Shown piece by piece: positions 1 through 5,990 of a DNA stretch of 5,990 bases; the first letter of the stretch is position 1, and every line of letters starts with the position of its first letter. The stretch spans positions 1 to 5,990 of the forward strand of contig CANGMO010000160.1 in the NCBI GenBank assembly GCA_947454295.1, written 5' to 3'. The DNA comes from Verrucomicrobiota bacterium (GTDB lineage Bacteria > Verrucomicrobiota > Verrucomicrobiia > Limisphaerales > UBA9464). The translations under genes and the position numbers were made by a program. The notes below the pieces were generated by a model. That model had not been told where the DNA came from, ran no database searches, and saw only the letters and a list, made by a program, of their open reading frames with translations.

Positions 1-1056
1 CTCGATCCCTCAACGCCGGACGAAAACGGCATTGTGGTCGGCGGTCCCCCCGCGCCGGTTCGCGTTCAGCTGGCGGTGATCGACACCGCCGTCCGACTGG
101 GAACCCGCGAGGCCTCCACGCCCCTGTTCCAGCGCCTGACCCAGACCAACACGCCCGCTGAGGTGCGTCGCGCAATTGTGGCGGGACTCGCGGAACTGCG
201 CGCCGCGCAGGCAGGCGACGCGATCCGCCTCGCCCTCGGCGATGCAGATCCGGGAATGCGTACGGCAGCCGTGCCCTATCTGGATCGCCTTGAGGGTGCG
301 GACGCCCTTCGCATTCTGGGCGACCTGATTCAGGAAGCGGCCATCCGTCCCGGCGGCGGCACGCCTCCGTCCATCGGCACCATTCGAACCGCCCAGGCGG
401 CTCTCAAGGCACTGCGTTCCCAGGTCGGTGATGATGGCGATGCGCTGGCCCGGAGCGCCTACCAGCGTCTGCAGCGCGGCGAACTTCCGCCGGAACTGGA
501 ACTCGACATCGTCCAGGCCGCGGAAGGACGCAGCGATCCCCAGCTGCGCACCGCCCTCGCCAGTCGCTTCAATGCCGGACAGTCGGGTTCCACGACCGCC
601 CGCTGGCTGGCCACGCGCTTGGGTGGCGACTCCACCCGTGGCCGCGATGTCTTCTTCAACCACCCCGGGGTTCAGTGCTCCCGCTGTCATCAGGCCTGGG
701 GCGCCGGCGGAACGGTTGGCCCCAAACTCGACGGCGTCGGCAAGCGGCTAACCCGCGACGATATTCTGGAAAGCATCGTGGCACCCAACGCGAAAATCGC
801 AGCGGGATTCGAGACGGCGGTTCTGACCCTGAAGGACGGCCGAACGCTGACCGGGAGGGTGAAGAACGAAACGGCGGCCTCGCTCATTTTGGAGACCACC
901 GACGGTGAAACCGGAGCCCCTGTGGAGGAATCGATCGAAGTCACCAAGATCACCGAGCGGGAACGGGGACTCAGTCCGATGCCGGAGGGCCTGACCGCAA
1001 TGCTCACCCCGTTCCAGCTGCGGGACCTGATCGAGTTTCTCTCCAACCTGAAGTGA
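1..1056 (+). CDS. PVC-type heme-binding (c-type cytochrome) protein with HEAT-like repeats, C-terminal part
   Basis: The reading frame is open from the first base, so this is the C-terminal 351 residues of a longer protein; the GTG at 34 is internal, not a start. Residues about 12-195 are Ala/Leu/Arg-rich paired helices, such as 'VRRAIVAGLAEL' and 'MRTAAVPYLDRL', resembling HEAT-type repeats. Residues about 205-351 match the planctomycete/verrucomicrobial heme-binding domain (TIGR02603 type): a GRDVFF lead-in, CSRCH (residues 226-230, bases 676-690) for covalent heme c attachment, then GTVGPKLDGVGKR, LESIVAPNAKIAAGFE, LKDGRTLTGRV and SPMPEGLTAML. Met327 in SPMPEG is a candidate sixth heme ligand. 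In this family the domain usually ends large periplasmic proteins that begin with a sugar-dehydrogenase-like beta-propeller, so an exported electron-transfer or oxidase role is likely; substrate and partner are unknown. It converges on ruvB with 46 bp between the stops. The domain call is firm, the whole-protein function is not. Confidence 0.93.
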   Translation, partial: LDPSTPDENGIVVGGPPAPVRVQLAVIDTAVRLGTREASTPLFQRLTQTNTPAEVRRAIVAGLAELRAAQAGDAIRLALGDADPGMRTAAVPYLDRLEGADALRILGDLIQEAAIRPGGGTPPSIGTIRTAQAALKALRSQVGDDGDALARSAYQRLQRGELPPELELDIVQAAEGRSDPQLRTALASRFNAGQSGSTTARWLATRLGGDSTRGRDVFFNHPGVQCSRCHQAWGAGGTVGPKLDGVGKRLTRDDILESIVAPNAKIAAGFETAVLTLKDGRTLTGRVKNETAASLILETTDGETGAPVEESIEVTKITERERGLSPMPEGLTAMLTPFQLRDLIEFLSNLK

Positions 1057-1102
1057 TGCCGCAGCCGTTCTCAAATTCCCCGTCCCAGCGGACCCGCCGT
1101 GG
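1057..1102. other. Convergent intergenic spacer, no clear terminator
   Basis: This 46-bp spacer lies between the stop of the heme protein and the stop of ruvB. It has only a very short GC dyad near 1089-1097 and no T-run on either strand, so I do not call an intrinsic terminator. Because the genes converge so closely, their transcripts probably overlap unless termination depends on Rho or on structure inside the genes. Confidence 0.6.
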
Positions 1103-2122
1103 CTAGATCAGTCGGGACTGCGCGGGCGTCAGCGGCTTCAACCCCAGCTTCTTGTAGCTGCGATCGCTCGCGGTGCGGCCCTGAGGCGTCCGGTTCAGAT
1201 ACCCTTCCATGATCAGGTAGGGTTCGTACACCTCCTCAAGGGTGTCGGGCTCTTCGCCAACCGCCACAGCCAGGGAGTTCAATCCGGCAGGGCCGCCGCC
1301 GAACTTCACGATGAGGGTCTCAAGGATCCGCTTGTCCATTTCGTCGAGACCGTTTTCATCAATCTCCAGAATGGCCAGGGCCTGATCCGCCAGCGCCCCG
1401 GTGATGCGTCCGTCGCCGCGCACTTCGGCAAAATCACGCACGCGACGCAGCAGGTTGCCGGCGATTCGCGGCGTTCCGCGGCTGCGGCGGGCGATTTCCA
1501 TAGCGCCATCCGCCTCGATCGACACCCCCAAGAGCCGGGCCGCCCGCAGCAGGATGGTCTGGATTTGTGCCGCCTCGTAGTAGTCGAGCCGCTCGCGAAT
1601 GCCGAAACGGGTCAACAGGGGCGCACTGAGCAGGCCGCTGCGCGTGGTTGCAACGATGAGAGTGAATCTGGGCAGATTCAGGAGGACGCTCCGGGCGTTG
1701 GGCCCCTGGTCGATGATGATGTCCAGTTTGAAGTCCTCCATCGCTGGATAGAGATACTCCTCGATGGTCTTCTGGAGTCGGTGGATCTCGTCGATGAAGA
1801 GGACGTCGCCTTCCTCCAGGTTGGTGAGCAGGCCGGCGAGATCGGCGGCCTTTTCGATGGTCGGGCCGCTGGTCGTCTTGAGTCCGGCCCCCATGGCCTT
1901 CGCAAGAATGTTGGCAATGGTGGTCTTGCCCAGGCCGGGCGGGCCGCTGATGAGGATGTGATCCAGGGCCTCCTTGCGACGCCGGGCCGCCTCGACCGCG
2001 ATCTCGAGCCGCTCCTTCACCTTGGCCTGCCCGGTGAAGTCCTGAAACGCCGAGGGGCGCAGCGTCTGTTCGAGCGCCGCGTCGGGCTTTGTCAGGACAT
2101 CAGAAACCAACCGGTCAGCCAT
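1103..2122 (-). CDS. ruvB: Holliday junction branch migration ATPase RuvB
   Basis: RuvB is the hexameric AAA+ motor that, with RuvA, drives branch migration of Holliday junctions in the cytoplasm during recombinational repair; RuvC then cuts the junction. At 339 residues it has the usual family length. Visible motifs are LRPSAFQDFTGQ at 21-32, Walker A GPPGLGKTT at 60-68 (Lys66, Thr67), Walker B LFIDEIHRL at 108-116 (Asp111, Glu112), EEYLYPAMEDF at 121-131, sensor 1 ATTR at 158-161, the arginine-finger segment LLTRFGI at 169-175 (Arg172) and sensor 2 GTPRIA at 216-221 (Arg219). The C-terminal winged-helix DNA-binding domain carries GEEPDTLEEVYEPYL (289-303) and LNRTPQGR (309-316). Many homologues read LRDRFGI and IANRLLRR where this one has LLTRFGI and IAGNLLRR; the catalytic arginines are kept. 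The ATG at 2122 gives the normal N-terminus but has no clear Shine-Dalgarno sequence. No ruvA or ruvC is visible; the 5' neighbour is a protease gene 60 bp away. Confidence 0.98.
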   Translation of the reverse strand: MADRLVSDVLTKPDAALEQTLRPSAFQDFTGQAKVKERLEIAVEAARRRKEALDHILISGPPGLGKTTIANILAKAMGAGLKTTSGPTIEKAADLAGLLTNLEEGDVLFIDEIHRLQKTIEEYLYPAMEDFKLDIIIDQGPNARSVLLNLPRFTLIVATTRSGLLSAPLLTRFGIRERLDYYEAAQIQTILLRAARLLGVSIEADGAMEIARRSRGTPRIAGNLLRRVRDFAEVRGDGRITGALADQALAILEIDENGLDEMDKRILETLIVKFGGGPAGLNSLAVAVGEEPDTLEEVYEPYLIMEGYLNRTPQGRTASDRSYKKLGLKPLTPAQSRLI

Positions 2123-2136
2123 GCGGCGGAGAGCAT
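2092..2136 (-). other. Short overlapping frame across the ruvB start (possible uORF, probably chance)
   Basis: An ATG at 2136 opens a 14-codon frame (MLSAAWLTGWFLMS) that ends in TGA at 2092, in a different frame from ruvB and spanning its start codon. It could act by translational coupling, but it has no ribosome binding site and is short enough to be chance. I list it only because ruvB itself lacks a visible Shine-Dalgarno sequence. Confidence 0.12.
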
Positions 2137-2182
2137 GGGGAGCGCAGGCGCGAATGCAAGTGGCGCGCCGCAGCGGGCGAAC
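2123..2182. other. Protease-ruvB intergenic spacer
   Basis: Sixty GC-rich bases lie between the protease stop and the ruvB start, both on the minus strand. I see no hairpin followed by a T-run and no good -35/-10 pair. A TTGCAT box is present on the minus strand, but the hexamer about 17 bases downstream (ATGCTC) is a poor -10. The spacing permits either read-through from the protease gene or a separate ruvB promoter; sequence alone does not decide. Confidence 0.5.
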
Positions 2183-5100
2183 TCACTCGATTCGAATTCG
2201 GTAGAACCGGGTTGCATCCGGGGTTGCGGTCGTATCGGCAAACGCGTTGCGGGGAGGGGTCGCCCGAATGCCGGTGCCGACCGCGGTAAAGGGCCCGTTC
2301 ACAGAGTCCGCACGCTCGACGGCATACGTTTGATCCGCCTTCGAATACCAGATCAGCGACACCCCCGCGTTTGAGAAGGGAGTACCCGCCAGCGCGACCC
2401 GAAGGGGCGACGCCGGGTCCAGCGGATCCGTCCCCGCCAGGTACTCGTCCAGGTCAGAGATCCCATCCTGATCGGCGTCGGTCGATCCATCGTGGCTCAG
2501 GTCCCCGAACGTCGCCAACTCCCACACGTCGGGAATGCCGTCACCGTCGACGTCATCGGTGGAGAGATCCAGTCGGACAATGTCGTGGTGTTTTCCGGCG
2601 GCGTTGTGCTGATGCACGATCAGGGCGCGCGGCGGATTCGCCGTGGTGAATCCCTGTGCCGCGGCGAGCGACCGGTTGACATCGAAGCGCACCGAGGTGC
2701 CGTCGTTGGACAAGACCGTTGGCCGCACCGAATAGGCCGTGCCATCCACGACCGGCGCTGCAGCGTCGAAGGTCACCCACGACGATGTGTCGTTGAAGTC
2801 GCCGCGCGTGATCGCCCGGTACCGAAAGCGTGTCTTGGTTTCGGAAAGACCGATGTCCGCGGCGAGAACCGAGTGGATCATCACACCATTCAGAAACGGG
2901 ACGGAGTCGGCAAACTCGGGGGTCAGCGTGGAAATCGAGTTGAACAACAGTTCCGACTCCAGGTTGCTGAACGTCGTCGACTCATCGCGAACCACCGTCT
3001 CAAACGCATCGGTGGAGTCCGAGTAGCTATCCACATCCCCTGCCCCGTAGGTTCCGGAATTGGCGTTGATGAGTGTGTAATCCGCCTTCGAGTCACCGTT
3101 CAGATCAATCTCGATGTCGAAGTCGTTCTCACCTCGATTGGGGCTCAGCCAGGATCCCATCGTCACCATGGCGAAATGAAGCCGGGTCAGGGCGATCGTC
3201 CCGACGTGGAGCCGGTCACTCGCCACCCCCAGGGCGACCAGGTCCGTGGCCGCGCGGAGGTCGGAGTAATTCCCCGTCGAAAGACTCAGGCCGAGCTGAA
3301 ACACCGAGACCAGCGGATGCGCCGGATTCGAAGTACCGCGCACCGGCAGAGTCAGCTGCACCGAGTTCCCGGCGGGAACGCCAAGCCGCGTGACGGTCGT
3401 ATTAAGAGCCGAGGGTGCCCGGGCAATGGAGTGCCAGGGTACGTGCACGCTGAAATCCGCGGCATGAAACCAGAGTTCGCCGCTGGATTCAGGAATCTGC
3501 TGACGGAGCACGCCGCTTTGGTTGGTCGGCGAAGAGCGGTCGATGGCCTGCTTGAACCGGGTCGGATCCGCCGAATAGATGAGATCAACCGCGGCGGTGC
3601 CGTGGGGATCGACGCTGATCGACGGCACTGAGGGTGTGACCGTCACCCCGGCATCCACGACGGTGTTACTGTTGACGACCCGGAATTGGACGACTCGATC
3701 GCTGTAGTTCGTAAGCTGGAGCGTGCGGGTCACGGTAACTGGCGCGGTGACCTCGCGGCTTCCGAAGGCGATCGACACCCGCCCATCGCTCGCCACCACC
3801 CGCGCCGCCACCGGCAGCGCAGCAGCACGGTCCACCTGGATGCGTCCGGCCCCGGTCCGTGATTCCGGATAAGGATTCCCCGAACCATCACGCGTCGCGA
3901 CCGCCGTGTTCATGAGCGCGGCCTTCAAGTCTTCAACCGACCATTCGGGATGAAGTTGCCGCAACAACGCCGCGGCTCCGGCCACCTGCGGGCTGGCCAT
4001 CGACGTGCCGGAATAGGAGATACCCAGCGTCCCGGAACCCGCCTTCGCGGAGATGATTCCCACACCCGGGGCGGCCACGTCTGGTTTGAGCCGGTTGCTG
4101 CGGTACACGGGCCCCCTCGAGGAGGTGGAATCGAGCTGATCGGCGGCACTGAGATCCCGCATCGTGTACTTCGCGGACAGGGTCACGGCCATTCCCTCCG
4201 AAAGATGCGAACGCAGCAAAAGTCCGGTGACCCGCGACACCATCACCCCCGGAATGGAAACCGTTCCCGCGCCGGTGGTGCCCATCACAATCGGCGGGCC
4301 GTCGACGTTGTTAACCATGATCACCGCAATCGCCCCGGCCGACTTTGCCCGATTGAGCTTGTCGAGAAACAGGCAGTCACCCCGATCCATGAGGACGATC
4401 TTTCCGCGCAGGTCCCCGAGGTTCGTGAACGCGGAGCATCCATCAGCGGGAAGCGCCGCCACCAGCTGTGCAGATCGTTCGCCCAGGCTGAGCAGACTGG
4501 CGGTGAAGCTGCCCTCAATGGCTGGATAGAATCCGGCGATGACGGATGGAGCGGTCACCTGAATGGCTCCACCAAATCCGTCGTTGCTGTTGGCCACCGT
4601 GATGGCCCGGGGAGCGAGGCCCGGATTCCCGGCAATGTAGGCCGTGTCGCCATCGTTGCCCGCCGAAATGGTGACCACGCATCCCAGACGTACCAACCGA
4701 TCCACCGCCTTGAGTTCCACATCGTTGGTGTTGTCGTCACCGAAGTAGGATCCGAGCGACAAATTGGCCACGTCGGCGGGATGCGTGAGGTCGCCGCGCT
4801 GGTCCGGATCTGCGGCCCAGTCCAATCCGCTCGGCACCGCATCCGTCGTCCCTTCGATGTTCCCACCAAAGACCTTCACCGCATAGAGCACCGCCCCGGG
4901 CGCCACCCCCGGTGCCACGCTGAAGCCGGAAACATCCAACGTCCCGTCATACGTGCCCGAGTAGGATTTGCCGTCGGTGGTCACGCCCAGTCCCGCGGCG
5001 ATGCCCGCCACGTGGCTTCCATGGCCGTGGCCGGCCCGATCGATCGGATCCGGATCCGGATCCGGATTCGGAGACCCCACGACGCCGCTGGAATCGTAGG

Positions 5101-5728
5101 AATCGCCAACCAGATCGGTACCGCCAATCACCTTCGCGGTAGGAAATGTCCCGGGCTCGATGGTGGTGGGATCATTGGTGCTGAACGCATCGAGCGTCCC
5201 CGTACCCCCAAAATCCGCATGTGTGTAGTCGATGCCGGAATCGATGATGGCGATCCGAACGCCCTCGCCCGTGGCAGCCTTGACGGCGCCCCACACCGCC
5301 GGTGCACCGATCCAGGCAGCGCTCGCGGTGGAAGTCGGATGGTAATGGTGAGCCCGCTGAACCCGGGTGACGCCGGGGATGGAGGCGAGGCTCTGGATTT
5401 GGGATTCGGGGACCAGCACCCGGATTGCATTCACCAGCCGGGACAGCCGGCCAATCACCTGGGCATGGAACGGTGCAAGCCGGGCTTCCACCGCATCCTG
5501 CTCCTCCCGGATCGCCTGCAATCGCGACGCAGCCGGAAGCGCCGCGGGCAAGCCGCGGTGGGCCTGAGCGGTGCCGCCGGGTTCGGGAAACTGGCTCTCA
5601 AACAGGCTGGGGCCGGTGAGTTCGAGATAAACCGACACGACCGGCTCGGCCACCAGGCGGGAGGTGCCCAACGAGACCAGGGCAGCCGCGAGACCGATCC
5701 ACACCCACCGCTTCAAGAACGTGACCAT
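2183..5728 (-). CDS. Secreted multidomain subtilisin-like serine protease (S8 family, PA-domain insert)
   Basis: This is a predicted exported endopeptidase of the subtilase family (MEROPS S8), 1181 residues from the chosen ATG at 5728. The frame extends upstream to an ATG at 5854, but the chosen Met directly begins a textbook signal peptide (MVTFLKRW, hydrophobic core, cut near LVA-EP) and the 42 codons before it look non-protein-like. Domains in order: signal peptide 1-27; I9-type propeptide about 28-126, ending IPGVTRVQR; catalytic domain about 150-640 with Asp163 (IAIIDSGID), His236 (HGSHVAGIAAG), oxyanion Asn358 (SAGNDG) and Ser576 (SGTSMASPQVAGAAALL); PA insert about 395-515 (GKIVLMDRGDCLF, with Cys431 and Cys452 as a possible disulfide). 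Next come beta-sandwich modules about 645-850, a calcium-type loop DLNGDSKAD at 875-883, a thrombospondin-3-like Asp-rich segment with DVDGDGIPD (1059-1067) and DADQDGISD (1084-1092), and a beta-rich tail about 1105-1181. The triad is complete, so it is probably active. The layout resembles Vpr-like and lactocepin-like subtilases. Substrate is unknown; nutrient protein degradation is an inference. Confidence 0.96.
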   Translation of the reverse strand: MVTFLKRWVWIGLAAALVSLGTSRLVAEPVVSVYLELTGPSLFESQFPEPGGTAQAHRGLPAALPAASRLQAIREEQDAVEARLAPFHAQVIGRLSRLVNAIRVLVPESQIQSLASIPGVTRVQRAHHYHPTSTASAAWIGAPAVWGAVKAATGEGVRIAIIDSGIDYTHADFGGTGTLDAFSTNDPTTIEPGTFPTAKVIGGTDLVGDSYDSSGVVGSPNPDPDPDPIDRAGHGHGSHVAGIAAGLGVTTDGKSYSGTYDGTLDVSGFSVAPGVAPGAVLYAVKVFGGNIEGTTDAVPSGLDWAADPDQRGDLTHPADVANLSLGSYFGDDNTNDVELKAVDRLVRLGCVVTISAGNDGDTAYIAGNPGLAPRAITVANSNDGFGGAIQVTAPSVIAGFYPAIEGSFTASLLSLGERSAQLVAALPADGCSAFTNLGDLRGKIVLMDRGDCLFLDKLNRAKSAGAIAVIMVNNVDGPPIVMGTTGAGTVSIPGVMVSRVTGLLLRSHLSEGMAVTLSAKYTMRDLSAADQLDSTSSRGPVYRSNRLKPDVAAPGVGIISAKAGSGTLGISYSGTSMASPQVAGAAALLRQLHPEWSVEDLKAALMNTAVATRDGSGNPYPESRTGAGRIQVDRAAALPVAARVVASDGRVSIAFGSREVTAPVTVTRTLQLTNYSDRVVQFRVVNSNTVVDAGVTVTPSVPSISVDPHGTAAVDLIYSADPTRFKQAIDRSSPTNQSGVLRQQIPESSGELWFHAADFSVHVPWHSIARAPSALNTTVTRLGVPAGNSVQLTLPVRGTSNPAHPLVSVFQLGLSLSTGNYSDLRAATDLVALGVASDRLHVGTIALTRLHFAMVTMGSWLSPNRGENDFDIEIDLNGDSKADYTLINANSGTYGAGDVDSYSDSTDAFETVVRDESTTFSNLESELLFNSISTLTPEFADSVPFLNGVMIHSVLAADIGLSETKTRFRYRAITRGDFNDTSSWVTFDAAAPVVDGTAYSVRPTVLSNDGTSVRFDVNRSLAAAQGFTTANPPRALIVHQHNAAGKHHDIVRLDLSTDDVDGDGIPDVWELATFGDLSHDGSTDADQDGISDLDEYLAGTDPLDPASPLRVALAGTPFSNAGVSLIWYSKADQTYAVERADSVNGPFTAVGTGIRATPPRNAFADTTATPDATRFYRIRIE
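2390..2560 (-). other. Calcium-binding Asp-rich (thrombospondin-3-like) segment of the protease
   Basis: Residues about 1057-1113 of the protease hold two DxDxDGxxD loops, DVDGDGIPD and DADQDGISD, separated by a helix-like VWELATFG and followed by LDEYLAGTDPLDP. This pattern is known from thrombospondin type 3 and dockerin-like repeats, which bind calcium and stiffen linkers in secreted proteins. Here it joins the main body to the C-terminal beta-rich tail. Calcium binding is inferred from the Asp spacing. Confidence 0.8.
5045..5068 (-). repeat. 6-bp tandem repeat (CGGATC)n inside the protease gene
   Basis: On the plus strand four head-to-tail copies of CGGATC occur, the last one changed to CGGATT. 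On the coding strand this reads CCG-GAT units and encodes the alternating Pro-Asp run PNPDPDPDP at residues 220-228, only eight residues before catalytic His236. The unit is two codons long, so gain or loss of a copy would keep the frame. The neighbouring GATCGATCGG adds further GATC sites. Confidence 0.9.
5648..5728 (-). other. Signal peptide of the S8 protease
   Basis: Residues 1-27 show a basic n-region (Lys6, Arg7), a hydrophobic core WVWIGLAAALVSL and a small-residue cut site at LVA followed by EPVV. This is a Sec-type, signal peptidase I pattern. There is no twin-arginine motif and no lipobox cysteine. It is the main reason for choosing the ATG at 5728. Confidence 0.85.
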
Positions 5729-5967
5729 GATGAGATTTCCATCAAACGACTTCACTTCGGAGGCTCCCAAGACATCCGGAGGTTGGAGGGATGGAGTGGG
5801 GAACCGTACGCAGGCGACCTGCCGGGAGGCAAATCCAAGCACAAGGGCTGCCATTCACCCCGATCCGGCGGGATACGGTTCGGGAATTGCCACCCGGGGC
5901 ACCCCCACGACATGGTTCTGACCGCCTGCCCGCCACCCAGTTTCACACTGCACTGAATTTCCATCCA
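5729..5967. other. Upstream region of the protease gene, promoters not resolved
   Basis: About 240 bases without a supported gene lie upstream of the protease. A weak GGAA motif sits about 9 bases before its ATG on the minus strand. I find no convincing -35/-10 pair for either direction; on the plus strand TTGCCA at 5887-5892 is followed by only a poor CATGGT. A 9-bp direct repeat, ATTTCCATC, occurs at 5735-5743 and 5957-5965. If a gene starts at 5968, this is a divergent intergenic region with two promoters. Confidence 0.5.
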
Positions 5968-5990
5968 ATGTCGTCCCAGCCCGCCTCCCC
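5968..5990 (+). CDS. Possible start of a divergent gene, cut by the window edge
   Basis: ATG at 5968 opens a frame beginning MSSQPAS that runs off the window end. Its position 240 bp from the protease start would suit a divergently transcribed gene. There are too few codons to judge coding character and no clear ribosome binding site in the preceding bases, so this is a weak call. Confidence 0.2.

Noticed and set aside
10..690. A 226-codon open frame on the minus strand opposite the heme protein
   Set aside because: The plus strand has clear helical repeats and the CSRCH heme motif; the minus frame is Gly/Arg-rich low-information sequence typical of a GC-rich shadow.
1057..1102. Bidirectional terminator between the convergent genes
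   Set aside because: Only a very short GC dyad is present and no T-run follows on either strand.
1565..2374. A 269-codon open frame on the plus strand across ruvB and the protease 3' end
   Set aside because: It runs antisense through the highly conserved RuvB motifs and shows no domain of its own.
2492..3631. A 379-codon open frame on the plus strand
   Set aside because: It lies in the same antisense phase as the 3950-5956 frame, opposite the protease C-terminal half, with the same basic, domain-free composition. It is a shadow of the real gene.
5040..5070. CRISPR or mobile-element end suggested by repeated GATC-rich sequence
   Set aside because: Units are only 6 bp, have no spacers, and lie in frame inside the conserved protease catalytic domain.
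5887..5916. Sigma70-type promoter on the plus strand (TTGCCA ... CATGGT)
   Set aside because: The -35-like box is fair, but the -10 candidate matches only about half the consensus and spacing is 18; such matches are expected by chance.
3950..5956. A 668-codon open frame on the plus strand, antisense to the protease
   Set aside because: It is codon-aligned with the protease (first position opposite third), so it stays open simply because the GC-rich sense gene avoids TTA, CTA and TCA codons. Its product is rich in Arg, His and Gly and has no recognisable domain, while the minus strand has a full subtilase.

Overview
The window looks like a chromosomal segment of a GC-rich Gram-negative bacterium, most probably from the Verrucomicrobiota or a nearby PVC lineage. 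Two things point there. The first gene ends in the CxxCH heme-binding domain that is heavily expanded in Planctomycetes and Verrucomicrobia (TIGR02603-like). The secreted protease ends in a beta-rich tail (tryptophan strand, then 'TY.VERADS..GPF' and a final 'RFYRIRIE') of the kind common on verrucomicrobial exported proteins. This assignment rests on protein style, not on a marker gene, so it is an inference.

Layout, left to right. Positions 1-1056 (+) hold the C-terminal 351 codons of a large heme-binding protein whose N-terminus lies outside the window. It has an alpha-helical HEAT-like stretch followed by a c-type cytochrome domain. A 46-bp convergent gap separates it from ruvB (1103-2122, -), the Holliday-junction branch-migration motor, which is complete with all its AAA+ motifs. 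Upstream of ruvB, on the same strand and after a 60-bp gap, is a very large gene (2183-5728, -) for a secreted multidomain subtilisin-like (S8) protease. It has a signal peptide, I9-type propeptide, catalytic domain with PA insert, beta-sandwich modules, calcium-binding Asp-rich loops and a C-terminal tail. Positions 5729-5990 are mostly non-coding upstream DNA. They may include the first codons of a divergent gene at 5968, which is weakly supported.

The three genes do not form an obvious pathway. The heme protein and protease are both probably exported and fit an organism that degrades organic matter outside the cytoplasm. RuvB is a housekeeping DNA-repair protein that sits here without ruvA or ruvC in view. 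I see no mobile element, CRISPR array, tRNA, rRNA or convincing terminator. I did not find a new biological system. The points most worth a second look are a 6-bp tandem repeat that codes for a Pro-Asp run right beside the protease's catalytic histidine, the protease start site and architecture, and the unlinked ruvB.
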